Shown: in pieces, positions 7,778 through 16,810 of the stretch
How the letters are laid out: each line of letters opens with the position of its first letter
Numbering within the stretch: position 1 is the first letter of the stretch
Source of the DNA: Isosphaeraceae bacterium
Lineage (GTDB): Bacteria > Planctomycetota > Planctomycetia > Isosphaerales > Isosphaeraceae
Reading direction: 5' to 3'
NCBI GenBank assembly: GCA_031291845.1
Contig: JARLIH010000368.1
Location: 1 to 41,038, forward strand
DNA: 41,038 bases
The notes under the pieces: generated by a model
Told to the model about the DNA's origin: nothing
What the model saw: the letters and a program-made list of their open reading frames with translations, nothing else
The model's database searches: none
Made by a program: the position numbers and the translations under genes

Positions 7778-10700
7778 TCAGCGCGCCGACGGCTCCCCCA
7801 CTGTCACGTGCAACCGCGCGATCGCGGTGTCCCCATTTTGGTTGGAGCGGCTCACCCGTACCAGGTAGTGCCCCGGCTTTTCGTACCGGTGCTGGGTCAC
7901 CGCGTACCCGTCCTTGGCCAGCGGGACCGCGTTGCCATCGGAGCGCACCTCGACGGGAGGTGTGCCGTCGCCGAAATCCCACGTCTCGTGCCCGTCGGTG
8001 GTCCGGAACGTGCGGACCTTGAACGTGATGGGGTCACCCGCTCGGAGTCCGAACGTAGGCGCGTAGGCCGCGTGGATCGTCGGCGGCAGGCGGTCCGGGT
8101 TCGCGCGGTCCAGGACCTGGACCACCGCGAAGTCATAGTCCGCGTGCCCCTGGCGGTCGCTGACCTTGAGCACTTCGCTGTAGACGCCCGGGCGGTCGTA
8201 CGTTCGCTCGACCTTCGGCCCGGTCGCGGTGCTCCCATCGCTGAACGTCCACTCGTAACTCGCGGGCACCCCCGAGCGGGCCCACGACTTCGAGCCGTCG
8301 AGCGTGACCGGTTCACCCGCCCAGGTCACACGGTGCGGTCTGGCCACCGCGACGACCTCGGGCTTCTGCTCGCGCAGCATGGCCTGCCAGAGAAACGCGT
8401 ATCCCTCCTGCGTGCCCCAATGGTCGGACGGCTGAAGGCTGGTGATCTCGAAGTGCAGGTGCGACCACCCGCCGCTCCCCCCTTCCTTGCCGAGCACGCC
8501 GATCTTCTGCCCCATCCGCACCGACGCCCCGAGCTTGATCGCCGGGTCGATCGTCTGGAGATGGCTATACCGGTAGAACCACCCCCGGTCATCCAGCAGG
8601 TAGACCACATCATAGCGCGGCTTGGCGGGGGTATCCTCGAACCCGTCCAGGCGCGCTGTGCCGACGCTGACGACCATCCCGTCGGTCGCCGCGACGACGT
8701 CGACCAACCCCTCGGCACCCCCGGTGTCGAGCCCGTTATGGTAATAGATCTTCTTGACGGCCGGCTTTTCACCCCCGTCCACGAAGACCGGCTCGTTGGC
8801 CATCTGCGTGCCGGACGCCAACCAACGTTGGCGCAGCGGGTAGACGAAGCTCCCCGGCTCGATCCAGGGGGACCCTGCGGGCCACACGCGAAGGCGCGCA
8901 TCCTTTTCCAGCTTCCACGAATCCTCGCCGCTGTTGGCGCGATACCCCCCCGTGACCGGGCAGTCGACCTGCACGCCACCCGCCGGAACGGGAAGGTTGT
9001 AGTTCCCCGACGCCATTGTCACCACGACGCCGTTGATCTCAGCCTTAACAGTCGCCTCGCGGACCGCCTGCCGGATGCGGTCGCGCTGCTCGTCGAGGGC
9101 GAGCAGCTTGACGGTTGCCGTTGTCCCGTCCGACAGAGTGAGCTCCACACGTTCCCCGACCGACAGGTCCACGGCCCTGAGCAGCGGCATACGCGAAGGC
9201 CGAGGACCGGCCACGAGGGTAAGGGCTCGTTCCGCCCCACGGAGTCTGAACGCCTTGACGGCGGACGCGTACGTGACCGCCATCTCTTGCTTCGAGAGCG
9301 GTCGCCCCTTCGGATCTTGCGCGTGCTGGATCAGCAACGAGCGAGGAGCGATCAAGGCTGCGAGATCGGGCAGGTCGTAGCGCGTAAGCGCCCCCGGCAC
9401 GATCGTGGCAAGCTGGTCCCCCGAGGCCGTCCCGCGCGCGATATCCGACCAAGAGCCGACAATGCCATCGAGAGTCAAACCCTTGATCCGGGCCTCGAAC
9501 AGCGCCGCGTGCAGGGCCACCGGCGCAGCCTTTCCCCGCCCGATCACGATCATGCGATCGCCGAACTCAGGCGCCATCGCCCCGATCACGGCCAGCAGGT
9601 CGACGACGCGCTGGCCAAGCAATGGCCGGGCCAGATGGAGCGAGAGGAAGGCCTCTTTCCAATCCGCCCCGAAGGGACTTCCCTTGGCATCGGGCGTCGT
9701 CTCCCCCAGCCCTCGGAGGCTGACAACGAGCACGGGACTCCCTTGCGAAGCGAGCCATTCGGCGTGCCCGTTCGGCTCCAGGTTCTCGCCAGGGACCTCG
9801 GTGGCGATGACCGTCAGCCCGCCGCCGGACTGCCGGTTCAACCGCTCGCTGGGGTCGAACAAGAGCGCCGGCACGGCGATTCCGGGCTCCGTCGTGAAGA
9901 CGAGCTGTCGTATCGAGTAGCGCGACCGCTTGATCACCCCCCGGGTCTCGACTTGAGCCGGCTTGATCGCGTCGGGAAGGGCGATCAGCCGGCGCACCTC
10001 GGCGAGGAGCTCGTCCCTGGAATGCGCTGCCTGGTACTCCGCGCGCTGGGTGGCCAGTTCTGCCTCGCGTGCGGCGTTGAGGTCGAAGACCGACTTACCG
10101 CGCAGCGCGCTCAAGACCTGGCCGCTCTCGGTGCACTGCAACTGCGCGTCCGGCACAAGCGAGCTGCCCGATTCAACCGTGGGCTCATCCTTGCTCAAGA
10201 GCCAGCGCCGGAGCCAGCGGACCGACGCCTCGCGCCGGGGCTTGGTGAAGCCGTGGGGCTCGTCCGATTCGAACAGGTCGACGCGCTCCCCATAGCCGAA
10301 GCGGCCGTACGCGAGCTTGAGCTCGCGGAAGGTATCCCAACTGCCTCGGATGTCGAAGAAGTCCTGCGTACCAACGCACACGAGCGTCGGTCTCGGAGCG
10401 CGCATCAACGCGTAGTCGGCGTGGTCCATCCCGAACGCAACCTGGCCGGTGATGTTCTGCTCCGCGTCCTGCGGACCGATGGTGGCGAAGAGGCGTTCGA
10501 GTGACGTGATATAGCACGAAGGCGCCGCCACGGCGACCCGGTCGTCCAGCGCCATCAGGTAGGCCGTCTCCGTCCCGCCGCCCGAATTACCGGTGCAGCC
10601 GAGCTGTTTCGGGTCGACCTCAGCGCGGCTCGCCAAGTAGTCGAGGCTGCGAATGGCATCCCAGATCCGGTAACTCGCAGCGCTCCGGCCCACGAGCAGC

Positions 10701-11314
10701 GCTCCGATCCCAGCCATCGTGTGCTCGGTCGTGCTTCCTTTGATCGCGGCCTTCCCGTCGGCGTCGAGCGCCTGCAAGCGCTCCCCCTGGCCGATCGGAT
10801 CGAAGCACAGCGCGGCGAGGCCGTTCTTCGCGAGCAAGGCCGCGACAGACTGGTAGGTCTCTGCCGCCTTGCCGTTCTCGCTGTGACCGCAGGGGACGAG
10901 CACACCCGGGAACGGGCCGGTCCCTTCGGGGAGATACAAGTTGGCGGTCACGTGATGCCCCGGCCGGCTCTCGTAGATCACGCGCTCGATTCGATACCCC
11001 TTCTGCGGGACCGATCCGACCACGCGGGCATGGAGCGGCGTCTTCTCGGGCAGGTCGCCGAGCGCTTCGAGAAACCGGGCACGAATGCGATCCCCCCGCG
11101 CACGGATCGCTTCCGCCGTCTTGAGCGAGGCAACCTCCTTGCGGCGGGCGTCGAGCCGTTCTCGGGCTTGTTGCTCCAGTGCCCGGTAGAGCATCGTGCG
11201 GGGCTGCTCGTCGGGCTTGAGAACGGTCAAATCGTCCGCCGTGGCGAGTTGACCGACGGTTATCGCCAGGACCATTGACAACGGGAGGGCGCTCAGGCGC
11301 GGGAAAGTCGTCAT
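7778..11314 (-). CDS. Tandem alpha/beta-hydrolase (acetyl xylan esterase-like) + M23/LytM + two PKD domains
   Basis: The 1178-residue exported protein starts with a signal peptide (MTTFPRLSALPLSMVLAITV). Lobe 1 (about 60-400) is an alpha/beta hydrolase with nucleophile elbow GNSGGG (Ser near 244) and likely catalytic His in DEPHGF (near 353), resembling acetyl xylan esterases. Lobe 2 (about 430-700) repeats the fold but shows GRGKAA where a GxSxG elbow belongs, so it is probably inactive. From about 709 a LytM-type module begins: HNGLD near 859 and HLHFE near 953 fit M23 zinc ligands. Two PKD domains end the protein (about 985-1080 and 1090-1175; WDFGDGTPP). I chose ATG 11314-11312, with GGAG eight bases upstream; the open frame further upstream has no export signal. 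The join near residue 709 is abrupt and may be a recent fusion. Confidence 0.8.
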   Translation of the reverse strand: MTTFPRLSALPLSMVLAITVGQLATADDLTVLKPDEQPRTMLYRALEQQARERLDARRKEVASLKTAEAIRARGDRIRARFLEALGDLPEKTPLHARVVGSVPQKGYRIERVIYESRPGHHVTANLYLPEGTGPFPGVLVPCGHSENGKAAETYQSVAALLAKNGLAALCFDPIGQGERLQALDADGKAAIKGSTTEHTMAGIGALLVGRSAASYRIWDAIRSLDYLASRAEVDPKQLGCTGNSGGGTETAYLMALDDRVAVAAPSCYITSLERLFATIGPQDAEQNITGQVAFGMDHADYALMRAPRPTLVCVGTQDFFDIRGSWDTFRELKLAYGRFGYGERVDLFESDEPHGFTKPRREASVRWLRRWLLSKDEPTVESGSSLVPDAQLQCTESGQVLSALRGKSVFDLNAAREAELATQRAEYQAAHSRDELLAEVRRLIALPDAIKPAQVETRGVIKRSRYSIRQLVFTTEPGIAVPALLFDPSERLNRQSGGGLTVIATEVPGENLEPNGHAEWLASQGSPVLVVSLRGLGETTPDAKGSPFGADWKEAFLSLHLARPLLGQRVVDLLAVIGAMAPEFGDRMIVIGRGKAAPVALHAALFEARIKGLTLDGIVGSWSDIARGTASGDQLATIVPGALTRYDLPDLAALIAPRSLLIQHAQDPKGRPLSKQEMAVTYASAVKAFRLRGAERALTLVAGPRPSRMPLLRAVDLSVGERVELTLSDGTTATVKLLALDEQRDRIRQAVREATVKAEINGVVVTMASGNYNLPVPAGGVQVDCPVTGGYRANSGEDSWKLEKDARLRVWPAGSPWIEPGSFVYPLRQRWLASGTQMANEPVFVDGGEKPAVKKIYYHNGLDTGGAEGLVDVVAATDGMVVSVGTARLDGFEDTPAKPRYDVVYLLDDRGWFYRYSHLQTIDPAIKLGASVRMGQKIGVLGKEGGSGGWSHLHFEITSLQPSDHWGTQEGYAFLWQAMLREQKPEVVAVARPHRVTWAGEPVTLDGSKSWARSGVPASYEWTFSDGSTATGPKVERTYDRPGVYSEVLKVSDRQGHADYDFAVVQVLDRANPDRLPPTIHAAYAPTFGLRAGDPITFKVRTFRTTDGHETWDFGDGTPPVEVRSDGNAVPLAKDGYAVTQHRYEKPGHYLVRVSRSNQNGDTAIARLHVTVGEPSAR

Positions 11315-11540
11315 TCGGGCGGCTCCGAGGGGCTCGGCTGGGCGGGAACGTCTGCGGGCTTCGCTATCTTCGCGTGTCCGCAGCCAATCTCCAAGCGGCA
11401 AGTCCCGACGGTTTCCCTGGAATGGGAAGTGCCGCCAGAGACCGGTTGATCGGCGGCGACGGAACTCCCATACTCGATCCATTGCTTCGGAATCCTCGTC
11501 CGAAGAAACCTGGAATTCTTCCTCCTTTTGAGGTGCCGTA
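11315..11540. other. Divergent intergenic region, 226 bp
   Basis: This spacer separates the leftward hydrolase fusion from the rightward cytochrome gene, so it should carry promoters for both. Beyond the candidate plus-strand promoter listed separately I see no clear operator, riboswitch or terminator. Confidence 0.5.
11446..11474 (+). promoter_or_regulatory. Candidate sigma-70-type promoter for the propeller cytochrome gene
   Basis: TTGATC (11446-11451) and CATACT (11469-11474) are 17 bases apart. Each matches four of six positions of the -35 and -10 consensus, and the pair lies 66 bases before the ATG at 11541. The spacing is ideal but the hexamers are weak, so this is a suggestion only. 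Confidence 0.25.
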
Positions 11541-14111
11541 ATGCCCCCGTTCCGACCCCGCGCGGCCTTAATGCTCACCGCCTTCGTCGCGGCCTCATTG
11601 CTTGCCGGCCTCCGAGCCGCGCCTGCGCAGTCCGCGAAAGACGCGAAGCGCCCGGCCCCCGCAGCCACGCCCGTCGACCGCTTGAAAGTTCAGAAGGGCT
11701 TTCGCGTCGAGTTGCTCTACACGGTCCCCCGCGATTCCCAAGGATCGTGGGTGAGCCTTGCCGTCGACCCCAAGGGCCGGCTCATCACGTCAGACCAGGA
11801 CGGCAAGCTCTTCCGCGTCACACCGCCTCCGGCCGGGACGACAACGGACATCAAGGTCGAGTCGATCCCGGCCGAGATCGGCATGGCGCAGGGCCTGCTC
11901 TGGGCGTTCGACAGCCTCTACGTCGTGGTGAACGGGAACGGCCGTCACGAGAACGGGTTGTATCGCGTGCGCGACACCGACGGCGACGACATGCTCGACA
12001 AGGTCGAGTTCCTCCAGGCTTTGAAAGGGGGCGGTGAGCATGGGCCACACGGCATCGTGCTCGCGCCCGACGGTAAGTCGCTCTACGTCGTGGCGGGCAA
12101 CGCGACGACGCTGCCGCCGCTCCACGACTCGCTCGTCCCCCGCGTCTGGGGTGAAGACACTCTGCTCCCCCGCATGCCCGACGGCCGCGGCTTCATGCGT
12201 GACGAGAAGGCCCCCGGCGGCTACGTCTGCCGCGTCGACCCCGACGGCAAGCAGTGGGAGCTCGTCTCGATGGGCTACCGGAACCCCTACGACCTCGCCT
12301 TCCAGCGCGAGGGCGACCTGTTCACGTACGACTCCGACATGGAGTGGGACATCAACATGCCGTGGTATCGTCCGACACGGGTCTGCGACGTGGTGAGCGG
12401 CGCCGACTTCGGCTACCGTGGCGGCTCCGGGAAATTCCCCACGTCTGCGTTCGACACCCTCCGACCGGTGGTGAACGTCGGACCGGGCTCCCCGACAGGC
12501 GTCACGTTCGGCTACGGCGCGAAGTTCCCCGCCAAATACCAGGAGGCGCTGTTCCTTTGCGACTGGAGCTACGGCAAGCTCTACGCGGTCCATCTCAAGC
12601 CGCAAGGGGCGTCCTACTCCGGCGAGCTCGAGGAGTTCATCACGGGCACTCCCCTGCCCCTCACCGACATCGTCGTCAACCCCAAGGATGGTGCGCTTTA
12701 CTTCGCCATTGGCGGGCGGAAGACGACCTCGGGGCTCTACCGGGTCACCTACGACGGCCCGGAGCCGACCGCCCCGGCCCCGCACGCCGTCGATGCGGGC
12801 ACCCGAAGCCGGGCATCCCGCCGGGAGCTCGAGAAATTCCACGCCCGCAAGGACCCGAAAGCGGTCGAGACGGCCTGGCCCTTCCTATCGAGCCCCGACC
12901 GGTTCCTCCGTTACGCCGCACGGGTGGCGATCGAGCACCAGGACCCCTCTTCGTGGCGCGAACGCGCCTTGGCCGAGACGCACACGCAAGCCGCGCTCGA
13001 AGCCCTGCTGGCCCTGGTCCGGGTGAGTACCCCGGATCCGGCCCACGTCAAGGACTCGGACCCTCCCCCGGATACGGCCCTGCGGCACCGAATCCTGGCG
13101 GCGCTCGACCGTCTGAAGTGGGACACGCTCGACGACCAGCAACGCCGCGACCTGCTCCGCGTGTACACGGTCCTGTTGAACCGCATGGGGCGGCCGGATG
13201 AGGCGACGGCCTCGCGCCTCTTGGCCCAGTTCGACGCGCTTTACCCGGCCAAGGGAAAGGAATTGAACGTCGATTTGTGCAACCTGCTCGTTTACCTGGG
13301 CGCGCCGGACGTCGCCGAGAAGTCCCTGGAGCTGCTCGCCAAGGCCCCCACGCAGGAAGAGCAAATCGACTACGCCCGCACGTTGCGAGTGCTGAAGACC
13401 GGGTGGACTCCCGCGTTGCGCAAGGCCTACTTCTCCTGGTTCCGCAACGCAGCCGGCTTCCGCGGTGGCGCGAGCCTCGAGGGATTCCTGAAGAACATCA
13501 AGTCCGACGCGGCCGCGACGCTCAGCGAGTCGGAGAAGGCCGAGCTGAAGCCCCTCCTCGACGCGCCCGTCCAGTCGCCAACCGCGATCGTCGCGCCTCG
13601 CCCGAAAGTGAAGGACTGGACCTTGGACGAGCTGGTTCCCGTCGTCGAATCCGGTCTGAAGCAGAACCGCGACTTCGACCGGGGCCGCAGTCTCTTCGGC
13701 GCGGCGTCGTGCGCAGCGTGTCACCGGTTCAATAACGAGGGGGGTGCGACCGGGCCCGACCTGACCGGGGTCGCGGGTCGTTTCAGTCCCCGTGACTTGC
13801 TCGAATCGATCGTCAACCCGAGCAAGGTCATCAGCGACCAGTACGGCGCCATCACGGTCGCGACTTCCGACGGCAAGGTCGTCACCGGGCGGATCGTGAA
13901 CCTGCACGGCGATATCATGCAGATCAACACGAACATGCTCGACCCCAATGCGCAAGTGAGCATTGACCGCAAGACGATCGAAGAAACCAAGCCGTCATCC
14001 GTCTCCATGATGCCGGAGGGGCTCTTGAACACGCTCCATAAAGACGAGGTCCTCGACCTGATCGCCTACCTGCTCGCCGGCGGGAAACGCGAAAGCGCAA
14101 TAAAGCCGTAA
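11541..14111 (+). CDS. Beta-propeller (sorbosone dehydrogenase-like) / HEAT / c-type cytochrome protein
   Basis: The 856-residue product has a signal peptide (ALMLTAFVAASLLAG, cleavage near APAQS). Residues about 50-410 form a glucose/sorbosone-dehydrogenase-like propeller of the planctomycete type (VQKGFRVELLY, DTDGDDMLDKV, YRNPYDLAF, DMEWDINMPWYRP). A helical HEAT-like section follows to about 690. The C-terminal heme-binding domain has CAACH at 724-728 (heme c attachment) and SVSMMPEG near 822, a candidate axial Met. Such proteins are thought to oxidise sugars or similar compounds outside the cytoplasm and pass electrons to the attached heme; the substrate is not known. A GAGG stands nine bases before the ATG. 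It differs from the 2667-7412 protein in lacking the PHP domain. The next gene is 338 bp away, so it may be monocistronic. Confidence 0.85.
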   Translation: MPPFRPRAALMLTAFVAASLLAGLRAAPAQSAKDAKRPAPAATPVDRLKVQKGFRVELLYTVPRDSQGSWVSLAVDPKGRLITSDQDGKLFRVTPPPAGTTTDIKVESIPAEIGMAQGLLWAFDSLYVVVNGNGRHENGLYRVRDTDGDDMLDKVEFLQALKGGGEHGPHGIVLAPDGKSLYVVAGNATTLPPLHDSLVPRVWGEDTLLPRMPDGRGFMRDEKAPGGYVCRVDPDGKQWELVSMGYRNPYDLAFQREGDLFTYDSDMEWDINMPWYRPTRVCDVVSGADFGYRGGSGKFPTSAFDTLRPVVNVGPGSPTGVTFGYGAKFPAKYQEALFLCDWSYGKLYAVHLKPQGASYSGELEEFITGTPLPLTDIVVNPKDGALYFAIGGRKTTSGLYRVTYDGPEPTAPAPHAVDAGTRSRASRRELEKFHARKDPKAVETAWPFLSSPDRFLRYAARVAIEHQDPSSWRERALAETHTQAALEALLALVRVSTPDPAHVKDSDPPPDTALRHRILAALDRLKWDTLDDQQRRDLLRVYTVLLNRMGRPDEATASRLLAQFDALYPAKGKELNVDLCNLLVYLGAPDVAEKSLELLAKAPTQEEQIDYARTLRVLKTGWTPALRKAYFSWFRNAAGFRGGASLEGFLKNIKSDAAATLSESEKAELKPLLDAPVQSPTAIVAPRPKVKDWTLDELVPVVESGLKQNRDFDRGRSLFGAASCAACHRFNNEGGATGPDLTGVAGRFSPRDLLESIVNPSKVISDQYGAITVATSDGKVVTGRIVNLHGDIMQINTNMLDPNAQVSIDRKTIEETKPSSVSMMPEGLLNTLHKDEVLDLIAYLLAGGKRESAIKP

Positions 14112-14449
14112 ACACAACACCGATCCGCGAGACGACGAGACGACCGCTGCTTCGATTCTTGGGAGGGCGAGGCTCACGTCGAGCCAAGCGCAGCAGGCGC
14201 GATCCCTACGAGGCATGGCTCGGCAGGAGCCTTGCCCTCCCGGATGATTCATTGCGGCTCCGCCCCGTTAAGATGCACGCCACCTCAGAATGGAACGGGA
14301 CGCGCTGCTTCTCTCCGGCTACATCACGATTTCGATTCCTGTTACAATCGTTCCAAAGTTGGCCATGACCGCCGTCCCGTCCCAGCCGGGATCGCGCCTC
14401 AATTGCCAAGGTCTCCCGCCTGCGAAAGACAACGGTCCGGAGCAAGATC
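14112..14449. other. Intergenic region, 338 bp, with a nested inverted repeat
   Basis: I find no coding sequence here. The main structure is the inverted repeat at 14161-14241, listed separately. The rest is unstructured GC-rich DNA with an AT-richer patch around 14325-14360 that could hold the promoter of the next gene; I could not assign convincing hexamers. Confidence 0.5.
14161..14241. repeat. Nested inverted repeat of a GGAGGGC-type intergenic element
   Basis: GGGAGGGCGAGGCTC (14161-14175) pairs with GAGCCTTGCCCTCCC (14227-14241) with one mismatch. Inside it, CGAGCCA near 14180 pairs with TGGCTCG near 14217. It reads as two opposed copies of one roughly 25-bp unit. It lies 49 bp after the stop of the cytochrome gene and could fold in the transcript, but there is no T-run, so I do not call it an intrinsic terminator. 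Confidence 0.55.
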
Positions 14450-16810
14450 GTGACATCGTCGCGCGTCATGAAAGCCGGGCCCCTTCGGGCCGGTGTGACC
14501 CTAGTCGCGTCCCTGATCGTCACGGCCGTCCCGCCGTCGTGCCCGGCAATCGCCGCGGCAGCGCCCGACAGCGCGTCGTCCGCGGGCATCCCGCTTTTCC
14601 GGACAACGATCGAGCCCGTCCTCAAGGCCCAGTGCTACCAGTGCCACTCCGCGCAGACGGTCCCGCCCAAGGGAGGCCTGCGGCTGGATTCCCGGGAGGG
14701 ATTGCTGCGTGGCGGCGACACCGGCCCGGCCGTCGTTCCCGGCAAGAGCGGCGAGAGCCTGCTGGTCCAGGCCCTGCGGCACCAGGAGGGCCTATCGATG
14801 CCCCCGAAAAAGCCGAGGCTTCCCGATCGGACCGTCGCCGAGTTCGCGAATTGGGTCGACCTGGGCGCGCCCGGTGAGTGGAGCGGGCTAGCCCCGAGCG
14901 ACGGCGCAGGAACCGATGCGCGGCACCACTGGGCATTTCAACCGGTCCGCAAGACGATATTGCCTCACGTCGAGGATGCATCGTGGCCCCGCACACCCGT
15001 CGACCGCTTTGTGCTCGCCCGCCTGGAAGAGCGACGCTGGCGGCCTGCCCCTGAGGCCGCTCGCCCCGAGTGGCTCCGCCGCGTGACGTTCGACCTCACG
15101 GGCCTCCCGCCTTCTCCCGATGACGTCGAAGCGTTTGAGCGTGATGCCTCGCCCGCAGCCTACGAGCGTGTCGTCGACCGCCTGCTCGCAAGCCCCCAGT
15201 ACGGCGAGCGCTGGGGACAGCACTGGCTCGATGTCGTGCGGTTCGCCGAGACCGAAGGCTACGAATACGACCGCCACATCCCGGATGCCTGGCGCTACCG
15301 CGACTACGTCGTTCGCGCCTTGAACCAGGACAAGCCCTTCGACCGCTTCGTGACTGAGCAACTCGCCGGCGATGAGATCGCTCCCGACGACCCCGAATGT
15401 CGCACGGCCGCGATCTTCCATCGGCTCGGGCCCGTGCGGAGGAACGCCGGGAATGCGGAAATCGCGCTGAGCCGAAACGAGGTGCTCACCGAGCGCACCG
15501 ACATCATCGGGGCAGTCTTCCTGGGACTCACCGTCGGCTGCGCGCGGTGCCACAACCACAAGCTGGAGCCGATCCCGCAGAAAGACTACTACCGGCTCCA
15601 AGCCTACCTCGCGGCAAGCGAGGAGAACAACATCGTCCTCGCCTCAGCCGCCCAGCAGAAGAAGTGGGACGCCAAGAGCCAGGAGCTGAAGGGCGAAGTC
15701 GAGCGTCTCCGGCAGCGCGCGAAGCGAGCCAAGGGCCCCGAAAAAGAGCGGCTCGCCGCCGCGCTCGAGGAGTTGGAGGACCGCATGCCTCCCCCGTTGC
15801 CGACCATCCCCAGCGTCCACAACGCGATGTCCCAGCGCACCGCGATCCACGTCCTGAAGCGCGGCGTCTGGGAGAACAAGGGAGAACCCGTCGGCCCTCG
15901 CCCGCTTAGCGTACTCGCGCCGGATGATCTCCCCGAGCTCGCCCCGGACGTGCCCGACCCGCGCTCGCGGCTCGCACGGTGGCTGACGTCGCCCGCCCAT
16001 CCCTTAACCGCGCGCGTGATGGCGAACCGGGTCTGGCAGCACCACTTCGGCGCTGGGCTCGTCAAAACGGTCAACGACTTCGGAACCAACGGGGACCGGC
16101 CGAGCCACCCGGAGCTGCTCGACTGGCTCGCGGCACGCCTGGTTGAAGAAGGTTGGCGCCTGAAGCCGATCCACCGCCTGCTCGTGCTGAGCAGCACGTA
16201 CCGCCAGTCCAGCCGAGCACCGCAGTCCGCCGAGCGCGCGCAAAGCGACCCCGAGAACCGGCTCTTGTGGCGCTTCAACCGGCGGCGCCTCGAAGCCGAG
16301 GAGATTCGCGACGCGATGCTCTTCGCCTCCGGCCGGCTGAACGTCAAGGCCGGTGGACCGAGCGTGATCGTGCCCGTGGACCCGGACCTCGTACGCCTGC
16401 TCTACAAACCCGCGCAGTGGGACGTCGCGCACGACGCGGCCGAGCACCACCGCCGCACGATCTACCTGATCGCCAAGCGCAACCTCCGTCTGCCGTTCCT
16501 CGAGACCTTCGACGCCCCGCCACTCCTGGCGAGCTGTGCGCGCCGCGAGTCGAGCACTCACGCCCCGCAGGCGCTCGAGCTGCTCAACGGCCGACTCTCC
16601 AACGACCTGGCCGCAGCGTTCGGGGCCCGCCTCGAACGGGAAGCGGGAAGTGACCGGAACCGCCTGGTCGACCGCGCCTTCCGTCTGGCACTCGGACGCG
16701 CTCCGAGCCCCGAAGAGCGCTCGCTGTCCCTGGCCTTCCTGCGCGAGCAGTCGGCGCAGGAATTCGCCCTCGCCGTTTTCAACTTGAACGGGTTCGTCTA
16801 TGTTCCCTGA
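14450..16810 (+). CDS. PSCyt1/PSCyt2 (DUF1549) / PSD1 (DUF1553) c-type cytochrome protein, short form
   Basis: The 786-residue exported protein has a signal peptide (AGVTLVASLIVTAV, cleavage near AIAAAA). Domains in order: PSCyt1 at about 45-135 with CYQCH at 62-66; PSCyt2/DUF1549 at about 170-385 with FDLTGLPP, YGERWGQHWLDVVRFAET and a second heme motif CARCH at 364-368; a Lys/Arg/Glu-rich coiled stretch around 400-450; and PSD1/DUF1553 at about 505-770 (MANRVWQHHFG, STYRQSSR). I chose the GTG at 14450 because CGGAG lies seven bases upstream; the ATG at 14468 is too far from it. Its stop overlaps the start of the DUF1501 gene by 11 bp. The family is abundant in planctomycetes and its biochemical role is not established. 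It lacks the insert of the longer homologue at 36539-39592. Confidence 0.87.
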   Translation: MTSSRVMKAGPLRAGVTLVASLIVTAVPPSCPAIAAAAPDSASSAGIPLFRTTIEPVLKAQCYQCHSAQTVPPKGGLRLDSREGLLRGGDTGPAVVPGKSGESLLVQALRHQEGLSMPPKKPRLPDRTVAEFANWVDLGAPGEWSGLAPSDGAGTDARHHWAFQPVRKTILPHVEDASWPRTPVDRFVLARLEERRWRPAPEAARPEWLRRVTFDLTGLPPSPDDVEAFERDASPAAYERVVDRLLASPQYGERWGQHWLDVVRFAETEGYEYDRHIPDAWRYRDYVVRALNQDKPFDRFVTEQLAGDEIAPDDPECRTAAIFHRLGPVRRNAGNAEIALSRNEVLTERTDIIGAVFLGLTVGCARCHNHKLEPIPQKDYYRLQAYLAASEENNIVLASAAQQKKWDAKSQELKGEVERLRQRAKRAKGPEKERLAAALEELEDRMPPPLPTIPSVHNAMSQRTAIHVLKRGVWENKGEPVGPRPLSVLAPDDLPELAPDVPDPRSRLARWLTSPAHPLTARVMANRVWQHHFGAGLVKTVNDFGTNGDRPSHPELLDWLAARLVEEGWRLKPIHRLLVLSSTYRQSSRAPQSAERAQSDPENRLLWRFNRRRLEAEEIRDAMLFASGRLNVKAGGPSVIVPVDPDLVRLLYKPAQWDVAHDAAEHHRRTIYLIAKRNLRLPFLETFDAPPLLASCARRESSTHAPQALELLNGRLSNDLAAAFGARLEREAGSDRNRLVDRAFRLALGRAPSPEERSLSLAFLREQSAQEFALAVFNLNGFVYVP

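Noticed and set aside
7622..10504. 960-residue open frame on the plus strand opposite the hydrolase fusion gene
   Set aside because: It is a shadow of high third-position GC in the real gene. Its translation is Arg/Pro/His-rich with no domain, signal peptide or supported start.
11315..11668. 118-residue N-terminal extension of the hydrolase/M23 fusion
   Set aside because: It overlaps the divergent gene's start and hides a good signal peptide and ribosome-binding site at 11314.
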